Assembly (NCBI RefSeq): GCF_001039355.2
Contig: NW_019773736.1
Location: 217,600-279,599 of the forward strand
Direction of reading: 5' to 3'
Source: Lingula anatina
Lineage: Eukaryota > Brachiopoda > Lingulata > Lingulida > Lingulidae
Length of the DNA: 62,000 nt
Both the position numbers and the translations under genes were made by a program. Shown here in pieces: positions 1 through 11,370 of the stretch (position 1 is the first letter of the stretch; each line of letters begins with the position of its first letter). The notes beneath the pieces are model-generated. The model saw only the letters and a list, made by a program, of their open reading frames with translations. It was not told where the DNA came from and searched no databases.

Positions 1-270
1 TTTTTTTTTTTTTTTTTTTTTTTTTTTTGTCTTTACTTCGGACTTTATGTTACTTAATACAACACAGAAACACAAGCGTTATATTCATTGGTCAACGAAG
101 ACATACTTAAAAAATTATTTGCATTTCTGTCAAATTTTCTTTATTCTATCTTTTATTCATCAATATTATTGTCATCATTTTATGTATTAATTAATTTATT
201 TTTTCTGTTTTATTTCATTGCATTTTGCATTTTTTTCATATCACACACATAATTTCCTTCTATAATGCAG
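1..270. other. Poly-T start and AT-rich non-coding stretch
   Basis: The first 28 bases are T, followed by AT-rich DNA with no coding character. It ends in a pyrimidine-rich tract and a CAG at 268-270 that looks like a splice acceptor, so this is probably the end of an intron. Confidence 0.4.
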
Positions 271-480
271 CAGCGACCGTACAGTCTGGCAACGATATTT
301 TGCCTTGAGAATGGAGCTTATCAGTGCTGTGGCGGAGATCACAATCCAGCACAATCAGACGTCTCATCTAGCACAATGACCAACCATTTAGTGAACGGGA
401 CTCCCGCAACTAACATCTATCATATCTCTTGGCAGGGATACCATCCGCCTTCGGTTGAGCCAGTTCAAGTACACAGATAG
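271..480 (+). CDS. Possible 3'-terminal exon of an unidentified gene entering from the left
   Basis: An open frame of about 69 codons starts right after a pyrimidine tract and CAG acceptor (268-270) and ends at TAG (478-480). Its GC content is clearly above that of the flanks, which suggests coding DNA. The encoded tail is polar, with a Cys-Cys pair near its start and many Ser, Thr, Asn and Pro residues, like a cytoplasmic or extracellular C-terminal tail. I recognise no family. The rest of the gene would lie outside the window. It could also be a chance ORF. Confidence 0.3.
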   Translation, partial: QRPYSLATIFCLENGAYQCCGGDHNPAQSDVSSSTMTNHLVNGTPATNIYHISWQGYHPPSVEPVQVHR

Positions 481-1015
481 ATCTCTCGATGAAAAATATT
501 TAAATATTTAAGTATATCATGATAATGGTGGATCTTCTTAAAGTGTTAGACATTTCCCTTTCCAAGTCCATCATTAGTGAATTTTCCTCTAGCCAGCGAC
601 TGGATGGTAAACAGTGGATACAGATACATTGTACTCTGCTTACATGTTCTCTGCATGTTTTTCGCCTAATGATTGAATGTGACAGCCAAAATAGGTCAAT
701 TATCATCATTCAGTTATTCATTACGCCATCATGGCACGTAAACCGCTTTGATCAACTTAGCTGGCACTTGAATGAGGTTTGCTCTTCTATTCGAACACTG
801 CATAATAGATAGTTGTATTAAATTGCTTTGATAAAAAGAATCCTTTGTTTGTTGTTGGAAGGTGTGTATTTCAGTTTTGTATGCCTGCATATTATCTTCC
901 TGACAATAGTAATAGAATGTGTAATAATGTTTGAAAAATATGCTGCTTGTGTGGCATATTGGAGAAGAAAAGGGAGGTAAATTCAAGATGAGATAGCACA
1001 AATAAAAATCAAAAA
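481..1015. other. Non-coding stretch, nothing recognised
   Basis: AT-rich sequence with short overlapping ORFs on both strands and no splice sites or family motifs that I can support. It may be the 3' UTR and downstream flank of the exon at 271-480. Confidence 0.4.
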
Positions 1016-1039
1016 GGCAAAAATTAAAAAAATAAAGAT

Positions 1040-1230
1040 GTAACAGGCCTGTAACGGGGGGGGGGGGGGGGGAGAGGGAGGGGTCGGAGGGGGGGGGGGT
1101 TCGAACCAACTTCCCCTTTCCAGTGAAAATGTCCTCTCTGGACCAAATCTGAGCTAGTCTCATGGAGAAAGGTCCACTTTAAAAAAAAAAAAAAAAGAAT
1201 CTTAAAATTATCGCTGGCTATGGGTTTGCT
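1040..1230. repeat. Dispersed poly-G / CCCGTAGC-type repeat
   Basis: Two G-rich runs (about 1047-1100) are followed by a variable stretch, a poly-A run and a motif like GCTGGCTATGGG. The same order of G-run, A-rich segment and GCTAGCTACGGGC occurs at about 5805-5960 and 12470-12620. This looks like a dispersed non-autonomous element. Its ends are not defined, and only the shared order of motifs is seen. Confidence 0.5.
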
Positions 1231-2308
1231 TATGTGTACAGTAGGGTTTGTATCAGTGTTAAAAGATCATTATTCCATTCTGGGAGCAGTGCCTTTCTGC
1301 AACAAATTCATCACCAGATGAGTATTGTGAGCAAGCGTGTTATCACGATGAAGTCTGTAGTTATCTTTTAAGTCGCCTGTTTCAATGCACCGATTGACCC
1401 GAAACTCACAAAGATGAAAGGCGGCCTCAAGAGTAACTTGTCACTGTAATATAAAAGCATAGATCTACTCAGTTTCTGAAAATTGGCACAAATAATTCGA
1501 AAATATTAAAGTGTGTTAAATGTTAAATTTCACAAAAAATATTATTATTATTTATAAAATATTTGTTACATGTGACTATCTCAAAAGAATAGTACACAGG
1601 TCATTGTAGTCGAGGAGCAGAAGCGACAAATATCTTTTCACGATTTTTTTTACAAAAATATATGTGACCTTATTCCAATAGACCGAGGAACAAAAACTAC
1701 CCTCTACCAGGGTGGCAGATATTATAGGCAAATTTTCCAAAAGCCAGAGAACCAAATGATGGTCGTCTATTTATCTCCATATCTGTGAATATCTTGTGAA
1801 AAATCAATTTGTCGCCCGGTTAGAGGGTAGGCAAAACCTAGCAGTACCGCCAGCGCTCACGAGTTTCATTAGTGTAAAATGTCTATCCAAATGCCACTCA
1901 AATTCAAATGTTTTCAGGAAACCAGTTTTATGTAGTACAATTGTATGCGGAGAAATTACATGCAAAAATTGTTAAATACTTCCTCGATTTCGTTAGTAGA
2001 ACTATATCTTATACCATCTAAAATAAAGCTTTACAACAGCATTTGTACAAAGCCCACAATATAAATGGTTGGATCCGCTTTAGATTAAAGATGTGTTACT
2101 ATTTGTCAAAAAATTCGCTTAAAATCTACACAAGCGGTGACGCAGCGGGCTGCTACGTTTTCTGTAAATGTTTCCTATGATAAAAACACTTAATCTTATT
2201 TCATTCATTTTTTGTCTTAACTAAAAATGCAGCAAGAGTTACCTTGACTGTGTATTTTACATTTTACATTAGTAACCGTCATCTACATTTACACGGCGAA
2301 GAACTGTG

Positions 2309-3470
2309 TTACTCTACAGAATCTTCCATCCGGATACCCATAAAAGAAGTGGACGCCGTGTTCGGATGAGAGGACACACTTTGCCTGCTGAAGCCTTGAC
2401 CCCTACCTGGTGTTCCAGCAGTCCCACGACGACAACGCAAACATTCTTTAAAGAGGTTCACCAACGCATCCCGAAACATCCGAGCCGACGAAACATAAAG
2501 AAAAAAGTTTATATTGTGATTCAGCAAGCTTATCAGGTACAGCACTGACAGTTGGTAGATATACCCGGCGTGTTGGTTGTATTGCTCCGTGGAAAAGTCA
2601 CCTGCTATATCAAACAAATCTATGGTTTGCAGGTAGAGGAAAAATATGATAAAAGGCCAAGTGAGCAGGATGAACGCTGTCAGTGTCGTTAATAGTAGAG
2701 TATTTACTTTGGTGTTTGTCGACCCACTGCTGTCACCGTGCTGCTGACGACCAACCAGATGTTGTCTAACGGAATGACTCTTCCTCAGTTTACATACCAT
2801 GGCGACCGTCATAACTGTAATGGCTTTTGTGATTACGGACCACACCAAGATCAGCGCATAGTTCAAAACGGAGATCACATATAATGATGTTTCTGGAGGT
2901 AAATGGCAACGTATAAAATCTGGTGACCTTAGTAATACAGCCAGAGGAACAAAAGAAACAGAAGTCACCAAAGCTTTTCGTCTTGTGCACAGAGAAGACG
3001 CTTGCAGTGGTTTAAAAATAATCACAACTCTCTCTATGGTTAACGCCAATATTAAGAATATGGAGAGCCAGTAACATGCGGCACCCAAAATACGGATGAT
3101 GTGCTCTTTCCCACACGGAGGCTCCGGACCGTTTTCGTGTGTTTTGCAAAATGCATTCACACGACAGGAGCGACAGTCGTGACTGGTCTGCAGCGGCAAG
3201 GAACAGAATATAAACGAAGGTGGACTTCTGCCTCATACTCGGACGTCGAAGAACCACCAGGAAGGTAAGGAAGTTACCAACCAGACCGATGGCTGCCAAA
3301 GCGTGCACAGTGTTACAATAACATGTCTCAAAGGGTACCCAGCATCTCTGCTCGGAGGAAAGCACAGTATAGTTTGCATCGTCCAAATCGTACTTGCTTG
3401 TATTGCCAATGGAGACGCTACTGTTACCAAAAAGCCCAACTGAATCGTCCCAAGAGTCATTCTCTTGCAT
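2309..3470 (-). pseudogene. Rhodopsin-family GPCR, frameshifted copy
   Basis: This copy is colinear with the intact receptor at 8893-10029 and similar along its whole length. The N-terminal part (3470 down to about 3150: N-terminus, TM1, TM2) is in one frame and the rest (about 3150 to 2309: TM3 to the C-terminus) in another. Base-by-base comparison with the intact copy shows one extra base between about 3121 and 3155, in the extracellular loop before TM3. The frame is otherwise open to the same stop codon. TM3 with its ERV motif, TM6 (LTWP) and TM7 (NHNINFFLY) are all present. The TATA-like motif upstream of the intact copy has one changed base here. It may be a pseudogene, a defective allele or a sequencing error. 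Confidence 0.8.
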
Positions 3471-3500
3471 TGTCAGTGTGTATTCTTGGAGTTAATTCAT

Positions 3501-3586
3501 TTCCCGTGGATAGTCGTCGATATTTTGTATTTGCCCGTGTGTAGTCGTTGATATTAATTATTTCCTCGTGGAAAGTCGTTGATACA
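3501..3586. repeat. Minisatellite upstream of the GPCR, 3 units
   Basis: Three imperfect tandem units built on CCCGTGGRTAGTCGTYGATA with AT-rich spacers, about 30 bases each, lie about 30 bases upstream of the GPCR start codon. The matching place in copy B (10061-10238) has six units, so the array length varies between copies. Confidence 0.8.
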
Positions 3587-4137
3587 CTATAGTAAAAGAT
3601 TACAAACTTAACGTAGCTCACTGCCAGTATATCAATCCTCAATGTGAAACCTAATATCGTCACTGAGTGGATTTCTGTCTTCTGATTGGTCGAGAAGTGT
3701 TGAGCATGTAGAAAAACCTCTCCCACTGAGCCTTGTTTCAAGCGCTGTCTCATGGGTCCATATTTTTCTGTATCCGACCAATCAGTACCTGTATAACTAA
3801 TATTTAAAATTTGTTTCCGGTTTAGATTATATTCTGTTTTTCTAAAATATGTACACGCTTTCAATATATTTCGAGATTTTGGAGATCAGGTCAATTTATT
3901 AGCCGTCCGTGAGATCCTCACCTACTCCATGTTGGGCGGGTCAAGATGTTGTGCTTCTGGATAACGCTAGCGAGTATATGGTCAAGTTCTTCATAAATAA
4001 AGACACGACTTTTTCTAAGTATTCAATTCTGTCTCTGCCCATATAACTACGAACGTTGCCCGTCCTGATATTAAGCCGTAAAAGCAGATGCTGCAGAAGT
4101 TAGGTTGAAAGCTTCATGCCAGAGGGGACAAAGGACC

Positions 4138-4358
4138 CCATTCATAACAAGCTGATCCGCGTACTAACAGATCCGAGGATCAAATATGGCCGACCCACTT
4201 AAAAGCAGGGGCTTGAAAATAAAACCTCGGAACCGATGTTTTATCCGATTAATGGCGCGTGTGTAGGCGGGGAGACCATCAGGGGATTAAGCGGCATGCA
4301 TAGGCGCTCAGAGGGGTCGGCCATATTTAGTCCGCGGATCATCTGTTCATAATGCGCT
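4138..4358. mobile_element. MITE family M1 (name mine), ~220 bases
   Basis: Imperfect terminal inverted repeats of about 50 bases read inward as GCGCATTC..GAACA.., then GATCCGCG, then ATATGGCCGACCC. The left arm contains GATCAAATATGGCCGACCC, and the right arm is its approximate reverse complement. It has no coding capacity. Related copies lie at 10810-11030, 22810-22972 and 23624-24250, with half copies at 34764-34820 and 39372-39433. Confidence 0.75.
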
Positions 4359-4702
4359 TCAAAGCTCGAATTCCAATAGTGCATATTTGGACATGTGCTA
4401 TTTTGTCCAAACTAATAAGTACAACAATAAATGCCATAAAGGGTGTATTTAGTTTAAGGTTGTTGAATTTTTGTCGCGGGTTTATGGGACAGAAATTTAA
4501 AGTTAGGGACATTCGATATCTGTACGTATGAATGATATGTGTACGTGTTATAAGCGTGTCCTTATCGACTAAATGGCGATTTGCACTAGTAATAGTGTGT
4601 AACACTTCCCTGTAACTGACAATAGCAACAACAAGTTTTTATAACGCCATCTCTTCGAAATGATAAAACTGATAGAAATTAGGCAATTAAATCAGTCTAA
4701 GA

Positions 4703-4919
4703 GGGCATTCCCAGAGATTTAGATCGATCTTACTAGATCGACCTAACTCCCTGGGGGTTCACGCTAAATTGCAGTCAGCCGACCGCGGACGGAACTAATT
4801 AATTACCCCCTTCCTGCATTTTAGTAGGCGGGACGGACATTTAAGCCGGATTATCTGACAGTAATCTAGTGAGACTCCCTATGGGGATAGATCGATCTAA
4901 AATATCTGGGAATGCACCC
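4703..4919. mobile_element. MITE family M2 (name mine), ~217 bases
   Basis: The ends are inverted repeats: GGGCATTCCCAGAGATTTAG on the left and the near complement of TGCATTCCCAGATATTTTAG on the right, each next to a GATCGATCT motif. It is non-coding. Other copies lie at 11371-11589, 15358-15543 and 20033-20245, with a fragment at 53826-53897. Confidence 0.75.
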
Positions 4920-6670
4920 TAATCTTCATTCAGCACACAGAAGAGGAACTTTTAAATTGCATAAATGGATTATTCTTTTCTAATTGTGGTATCAGTTTTT
5001 CTGTCAGTGACATTAATCTATCTTCCTTTGCAAAATAAAATTTGAAAGCTTCTTCTAATTGCTGTGATAGAATAATAATATAAAAAGGCCTTTTGAATTA
5101 AAGGTAAAGTGCAAAATGTTTGTTTTATTCAACATACTTGTAAAGGGATTTTGATCTCTGTTCCGTGGCCAGTTTAACTAAATTCTGCATGTGTAAGATA
5201 TTATCTACCTGATCTACAAAAGAAAAAATGTTCACGTTTCACGTCATATAATCTTTATAGAATCAATAGGGCATAGTTTTCCATCTATTCATTCAGCAGC
5301 AACCTATAATCTATTCCGGTCTAACCAACACTCACACACGAAATGCCTTACAGTTTTTTCTCCTACTGCGATCGTGCAGTAGCACGTGCATTCTAAATAT
5401 TAAGTTTATGATTTTTCAAATCAACATAACAGCTTCGATCGAAATAAATCACTATTTACCACAATAATTGGAGCAATTGCCCTCGCCCCCACCCCATATA
5501 TTTGACAAAGATAATATTTTTTAGATCTTTAAAAAGTACATGCGTCAGCCTTTTTCCTTAATATCCTAGTCCATCAGAAAAATATATTGCTTTCCGTAAA
5601 AGTCAGTCTCTAAATGGGAAGGCGTACCCTGGGGCAAATAAAACTACAGACGGCACGAAGAACCACATCGGTCTAAATGCTTACTCTAGGCCTTTTTCAA
5701 CAAATACTCCAGTCCCCCTTTTTCCCAAGCATTTTTGCAGACTACTGACACCTCCCCTCCCCCATGGAGTCACTGAAGTTTATCCTCATGAGAACTCGGG
5801 TCTGTAGCAGGGGGGGGTCAGGGGGTTCGAACGAACCGTCCTTTTTGCCAGAAAAAAATACCTTTCTGAGTTAACTTAATCTCGGTACACAAATGTTTCA
5901 TGCCATGGGACTATTTTTTCAGAAAAAATAAAAACCCTTTATGAAATTGCTAGCTACGGGCTTGGAACTTGTGTTCATGGTGTTGTCATTTTATAAAGAA
6001 AATATATCAACAGCATGTAAATAAGGCGTAATGAAATCAGGATAGATTTATTTAATTGATTAAGATGTGCAATACGATAAATACATAGTCGATATTATAT
6101 TATGTTATAAACATATAATGCTGTTCATTTGGAATACATGTAGTTAACTTATTATTTGTAGAAACCATGTAGAATTTTGACAGGATCCATTTTTTAGCAT
6201 TTTAAGTTATGCTTATAATTTTTATGACACTCAAAATAGAAATAACTATAGGCCCTATACAAATAACAAAAGACAAAAAACTATATACAAAGTGGATGTT
6301 GATACACTCAATGTTAAGCTTAAAACTAAGATCTAATAAATGGTATATTAGATCTTAGCTTAAAATAAAGAAAAATAATAACCCCACCACATGGAAAGTT
6401 TCTCTTGGCGATTTCGTATTTCCCTAACAAAAACGCAAATATGGCATATATCCGACGAGAGAAACTTAAAATAAAGTATCTATTTTGATTTCCTTTTGAT
6501 ACTATCCACTGAATGCCCAATATAATAACTATAATCTTTTGTATCAGCACAATGGCTCGTATATTAAAATCAACACAGACACCACCAATGCTATAATGGC
6601 ATTTATCAAAAATGCTATTAGACTTAATTTCTAATTTCGTAGATAAAAAAATCACCCCTTAACCATTAAC

Positions 6671-7421
6671 TTATCTCCTAACTGCACGAATTTTAAACGG
6701 GAAGGGGGTGTAAGTAATGCCAAGTTGGCCGCGGTCGGGACTGGGGATGTCCTGGCCCTCTGCCGGTTGAAATGAAAACTGCTGCAGCATGGTGGTGAAG
6801 AAAATAAAGGCCTCCAACTCCGCCAGTGTTTTTCCGAGGCACGTCCGTGGCCCTGAAAAGGTTTCAAAATTATTGTGAAAAGGAGCCGCTTCCCTTTTTA
6901 AGAAATACGCGCAAGAAATCTTGATAAAAATAACTAAAGTACTTTTTATCGAGCTCAGGCACTCTGTTCTGCAAATAATTTACTATTTGTGTCACAAATA
7001 TACAGCTAAATCTGGACAAATTAATAAAATAAGCAAAGTAAAATTGATTTAAAAACCCAACAAATTTTCTTAAATGACCCACCCTACCCTCATTCTTCCA
7101 ATATTTTAACTGCATTTATGCAATGCTTTATCGTTTTGCTATTATTTAATCATATTATTCACAATTTTTGTATTACAAAAAACAGTACGCATCGACTCTT
7201 TTTAAGCCACTTACCAACGGAAAAATTGATCAGTTTGTCCGTTTTGATAACCCTTCCGGAATCATCCAACCAGCGTTCAGGACGAAACTCGTCTGGGCGG
7301 TCAAAGTTCGCAGGGTCCCTTAGAACGTAGTAAATGTTGGGGAAAACCACCGTCCCTTTCGGAATGAGGTAACCATGTAACTCTGCGTCTGTTTCAGTAG
7401 CGTGGGGGACGCCGTTAGGGA
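6671..7421 (-). CDS. Partial P450: last two exons only (copy A)
   Basis: Two exons match exons 8 and 9 of the complete P450 at 13431-19409. Exon 8' (7421-7215) follows an acceptor at TTTACAG, encodes the PERF region (FRPERW) and ends FSVG at a GTAAGT donor. Exon 9' (6852-6671) encodes the haem-ligand segment (PRTCLGK) to the stop. Exon 8' differs from exon 8 at two residues (Tyr for His, Arg for Gln); exon 9' gives the same protein. Both frames and all splice sites are intact, yet no exons 1-7 accompany them. They could be the end of another allele, a truncated duplicate, or alternative 3' exons of the downstream P450. The AATAAA about 70 bases after the exon 9 stop reads GATAAA here. Confidence 0.85.
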
Positions 7422-7527
7422 CTGTAAAGAAATAAAAAATCACGCGTGACCACTGGATACAAATCTGGAAATTTACTTCTGATAGACGCATACTGTAAAA
7501 CCCATTTATCAATATAAAAGACTTTTA

Positions 7528-7707
7528 AGGCTTCGTTCACATGGAATGTCTATTTTCTAAAAATCTATTTTCTATTCCCGCTATCTTATGATCACGGTCT
7601 GTGCCCTGAATATCCCGCCGCGTAATTACTGGCAGCGCGAGCCAGTTACTATAAGTTACTATAGTTACTATAAGTTACTATAGTAACTGGCTCGCGCTGC
7701 CAGTAAT
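7528..7707. mobile_element. Truncated palindromic (foldback) element
   Basis: It starts AGGCTTCGTTCACATGGAAT and runs through the left arm and centre of the element seen complete at 23731-23992, then stops dead at the N at 7708 after only about 25 bases of right arm. The centre has several GTTACTATA units. The loss of the second arm exactly at the N indicates that an assembly broke inside the hairpin. Confidence 0.8.
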
Positions 7708-7708
7708 N
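7708..7708. other. Single-N junction between block copies A and B
   Basis: One ambiguous base separates the broken palindrome from sequence that restarts the block beginning at 1016. Similar single Ns are at 20685, also flanked by a direct repeat, and at 44000. This is the pattern expected where two contigs with unmerged overlapping ends were joined. Confidence 0.85.
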
Positions 7709-8892
7709 CAAAAATTAAAAAAAAAAGGATGTAACAGGCCTGTAACGGTGGGGGGGGGGGGCAGGGGGGAGGGGTCGGAGGGGGGGGGGGAGTTTCGAAG
7801 CGTGTTTTGCAAGCGTGTTATCACGATGAAGTCTGTAGTTATCTTTTAAGTCGCCTATTTCAATGCACCGATTGACCCGAAACTCACAAAGATGACAGGC
7901 GGCCTCAAGCGTAACTTGTCACTGTAATAAAAGCATACTCAGTTTCTGAAAATTGGCACAAATAATTCGAAAATATTAAAGTGTGTTAAATTTCACAAAA
8001 AATATTATTATTATTTATAAAATATATGTTATATGTGACTTTATCTCAAAAGAATAGTACACAGGTCATTGTAGTCGAGGAGCAGAAGCGACAAATATCT
8101 TTTCACGATTTTTTTTACAAAAATATATGTGACCTTATTCCAATAGACCGAGGAACAAAAACTACCCTCTACCAGGATGGCAGATATTATAGGCAAATTT
8201 TCCAAAAGCCAGAGAACCAAATGATGGTCGTCTATTTATCTCCATATCTGTGAATATCTTGTGAAAAATCAATGTGTCGCCCGGTTAGAGGGTAGGCAAA
8301 ACCTAGCAGTACCGCCAGCGCTCACGCTGGTGGTACTAATTAATAATACAGTAGGCACGTAAGGGACGTATTTCCAGGAGGCTTTTATTTCATTTGAGTA
8401 AAATTTCTATCCATACTTCTCATAAATTCAGAAATTTCAGGAGGCTTTAGTTTCATTAGTGTAAAATGTCTATCCAAATGCTTCTCAAATTCAAATGTTT
8501 TCAGGAAACCAGTTTTATGTAGTACTTTATGCGGAGAAATTACATGCAAAAACTGTTAAATACTTCCTAGATTTCGTAAGTAGAACTATATCTTAAACCA
8601 TCTAAAATAAAGCTTTACAACAGCATTTGTACAAAACCCACAATATAAATGGTTGGATCCGCTTTAGATTAAAGATTTGTTACTATTTGTCAAAAAATTC
8701 GCTTAAAATCTACACAAGCGGTGACGCAGCGGGCTGCTACGTTTTCTGTAAATGTTTCCTATGATAAAAACACTTAATCTTATTTCATTCATTTTTTGTC
8801 TTAACTAAAAATGCAGCAAGAGTTACCTTGACTGTGTATTTTACATTTTACATTAGTAACCGTCATCTACATTTACACGGCGAAGAACTGTG

Positions 8893-10029
8893 TTACTCTA
8901 CAGAATCTTCCATCCGGATACCCATAAAAGAAGTGGACGCCGTGTTCGGAATGGTGGACACACTTTGCCTGCTGAAGCTTTGACCCCTACCTGGTGTTTC
9001 AGCACTCCCACGACGACAACGAAAACATTCTTTAAAGAGGTTCACCAACGCATCCCGAAAGACCCGAGCCGACGAAACATAAAGAAAAAAGTTTATATTG
9101 TGATTCAGCAAACTTAACAGGTACAACATTGACAGTTGGTAGATAAACCCGGCGTATTGCTGCGTGAAAAAGTCACCAAACAAATCTATGGTCGGCAGGC
9201 AGAGGGAAAAGATGATGAAAGGCCAAGTAAGCAGGATGAACGCTGTCAGTGTAGTTAATAGTAGAATATTGACTTTGGTGTTCGTCGACCCACTGCTGTC
9301 ACCGTGCTGCTGATGACCAAGCAGTTGTTGTCTAACGGAATGAATCTTCCTTAGTTTGCATACCATGGCGACCGTCATAACTGTAATGGCTTTTGTGATT
9401 ACGGACAACACCACGATCAGTGCATAGTTCAAAACGGACATCTCATATAATGTTTCTGGAGGTAAATGGCAACGTATAAAATCTGGAGACCTAAGTAATA
9501 CAGCCAGAGGAACAAAAGAAACAGAAGTCACCAAAGCTTTTCGTCTTGTGCACAGAAAAGACGCTTGCAGTGGTTTAAAAATAATCACAACTCTCTCTAT
9601 GGTTAAAGCCAATATTAAGAATATGGAGAGCCAGTAACATGCACCACCCAAAATATGTATAATGTGCTCTTTTCCACACGGAGGCCCTAGACCTGTTCTT
9701 GTGTCATGCAAAATGCATTCACACGACAGGAGCGACAGCCGTGACTGGTCGGCAGCGGCAAGGAACAGAATATAAACGAAGGTGGACTTCTGCCTCATAT
9801 TCGGACGTCGAAGAACCACCAAGAAGGTAAGGAAGTTACCAACCAGACCGATGGCTGCCAAAGCGTGCACAGTGTTACAATAGCATGTCTCAAAGGGTAC
9901 CCAGCATCTCTGCTCGGAGGAAAGCACAGTATAGTTTGCATCGTCCAAATCGTACTTGCTTGTTTTGCCAATGGAGACGCTACTGTTACCAAAAAGCCCA
10001 ACTTCGTCCCAAGAGTCATTCTCCTGCAT
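8893..10029 (-). CDS. Class A (rhodopsin-family) peptide-type GPCR, single exon
   Basis: An intact 378-residue receptor starts at ATG 10029. Seven hydrophobic segments are visible: TM1 with GNFLTFLVV (about 60-80), TM2 with FLAAADQ, TM3 ending in ERV in place of DRY, TM4, TM5, TM6 with LTWP in place of CWxP, and TM7 with NHNINFFLY in place of NPxxY. The Cys before TM3 (PPCGK) and one in loop 2 (FIRCHL) could form the usual disulfide. The N-terminus has several possible N-glycosylation sites (GNSS, DANYT). The TM7 and short-loop pattern resembles FMRFamide/neuropeptide-type orphan receptors, which are often intronless and expanded in lophotrochozoans. The ligand cannot be inferred. A TATA-like TATAAA (10083-10088) lies about 55 bases upstream, next to a six-unit minisatellite. 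Confidence 0.85.
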   Translation of the reverse strand: MQENDSWDEVGLFGNSSVSIGKTSKYDLDDANYTVLSSEQRCWVPFETCYCNTVHALAAIGLVGNFLTFLVVLRRPNMRQKSTFVYILFLAAADQSRLSLLSCECILHDTRTGLGPPCGKEHIIHILGGACYWLSIFLILALTIERVVIIFKPLQASFLCTRRKALVTSVSFVPLAVLLRSPDFIRCHLPPETLYEMSVLNYALIVVLSVITKAITVMTVAMVCKLRKIHSVRQQLLGHQQHGDSSGSTNTKVNILLLTTLTAFILLTWPFIIFSLCLPTIDLFGDFFTQQYAGFIYQLSMLYLLSLLNHNINFFLYVSSARVFRDALVNLFKECFRCRRGSAETPGRGQSFSRQSVSTIPNTASTSFMGIRMEDSVE

Positions 10030-10060
10030 TGTCAGTGTGTTTTCTTGGAGTTAATTCGTT

Positions 10061-10238
10061 TCCCGTGGATAGTCGTCGATATTTTATATTTGCCCGTGGG
10101 TAGTCGTTGATATTAATTATTTTCCCGTGGGTAGTCGTTGATATTAATTATTTTCCCGTGTGTAGTCGTCGATATTAAATACTTTCCCGTGGGTAGTCGT
10201 TGATATTAATTATTTTCCCGTGGGTAGTCGTTGATACA
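10061..10238. repeat. Minisatellite upstream of the GPCR, 6 units
   Basis: Six tandem units of CCCGTGGGTAGTCGTTGATA plus about 12 AT-rich bases. It starts about 32 bases upstream of the GPCR start codon and overlaps the only TATA-like motif, so it lies in the likely promoter or 5' UTR. Copy A has three units. Confidence 0.85.
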
Positions 10239-10809
10239 GTATAGGAAGAGATGACAAACTTAACGTAGTTCACTGCCGGTAGTACTAGTATATCAATCCT
10301 TAGTGTGAAACCTAATATCGTCACTGAGTGGATTTATGTCATCTGATTGGTAGAGAAGTGCTACATGAGCATGTAGAAAAACCTTTCCCACTGAGCCTTG
10401 TTTCAAGTGCTGTCTCATGGATCCATATTTTTCTGTATCCGACCAATCAGTACCTGTATAACTAATAAAATTTGTTTCCGGTTTAGATTATATTCTGTTT
10501 TTCTGAAATATGTACATGCTTTCAATATATATATATTTCGAGATTTTGGAGATAAGGTCAATTTATTAGCCGTCCGTGAGATCCTCACCTACTCCATGTT
10601 GGGCGGGTCAAGATGTTGTGCTTCTGGATAACGCTAGCGAGTATATGGTCAAGTTCTTCATAAATAAAGACACCACTTTTTCTAAGTATTCAATTCTGTC
10701 TCTGCCCATATACATGTAACCACGAACGTTGCCCGTCCTGTTATCAAGCCGTAAAAGCAGATGCTGCAGAAGTTAGGTTGAAAGCTTCATGCCAGAGAGG
10801 ACAAAGGAG

Positions 10810-11030
10810 CGCATTCATAACAAGCTGATCCGCGTACTAACAGATCCGAGGATCAAATATGGCCGACCCACTTAAAAGCAGGGGCTTGAAAATAAAACCT
10901 CGGAACCGATGTTTTATCCGATTAATGGCGCGTGTGTAGGCGGGGAGACCATCAGGGGATTAAGCGGCATGCATAGGCGCTCAGAGGGGTCGGCCATATT
11001 TAGTCCTCGGATCATCTGCTCTGAATGCGC
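10810..11030. mobile_element. MITE family M1, copy in block B
   Basis: Ends GCGCATTC and GAATGCGC with about 50-base imperfect inverted repeats containing GATCAAATATGGCCGACCC on the left. It was copied along with the block, so it is the same insertion as 4138-4358. Confidence 0.75.
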
Positions 11031-11370
11031 TACAAAGCTCGAATTCCAATAGTGCATATTTGGACATGTGCTATTTTGTCCAAACTAATAAGTACAACAA
11101 TAAATGCCATAAAGGGTGTATTTAGTTTAAGGTTGTTGAATTTTTGTCGCGGGTTTAAGGGACAGAAATTTAAAGTTAGGGACATTCGATATCTGTACGT
11201 ATGAATGATTTGTGTACGTGTTATAAGCGTGTCCTTATCGACTAAATGGCGATTTGCACTAGTAATAGTGTGTAACACTTCCCTGTAACTGACAATAGCA
11301 ACATCAAGTTTTTATAACGCCATCTCTTCGAAATGATAAAACTGATAGAAATTAGGCAAATCAGTCTAAG

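Larger units (their letters stand above)
3590..6670. other. Long non-coding stretch between GPCR and P450 exons (copy A)
   Basis: I see no gene here. The stretch holds a MITE of family M1 (4138-4358), one of family M2 (4703-4919), a poly-G dispersed repeat (about 5805-5960) and AT-rich sequence. It is conserved in copy B at about 10240-13430 with small indels and microsatellite growth. A conserved block of about 88 codons (4605-4339 minus) is also in copy B, but it overlaps the MITE end and looks fortuitous. Confidence 0.6.
1016..7527. repeat. First copy (A) of a ~6.5-kb duplicated block
   Basis: This block is colinear with 7709-14302. Both copies begin with an AT-rich run, the motif TAACAGGCCTGTAACG and poly-G tracts, then continue through a GPCR, about 3 kb of shared non-coding DNA with two MITEs, and two P450 exons. 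They differ by scattered substitutions and small indels. Copy A keeps about 226 bases (1105-1330) that copy B lacks. Copy B has an additional insert near 8331-8450. The block ends inside a P450 intron just before an inverted-repeat element. It may be a true tandem duplication or two alleles joined in an assembly. Confidence 0.9.

Noticed and set aside
2790-3544. Other ORFs overlapping the GPCR copies on both strands
   Set aside because: They are shadow frames of the receptor, and equivalents appear in both copies without family motifs.
10061-10238. Regular repeat that could suggest a CRISPR-like array
   Set aside because: The spacers are themselves repeated AT-rich sequence, and the context is an animal genome; it is a minisatellite.
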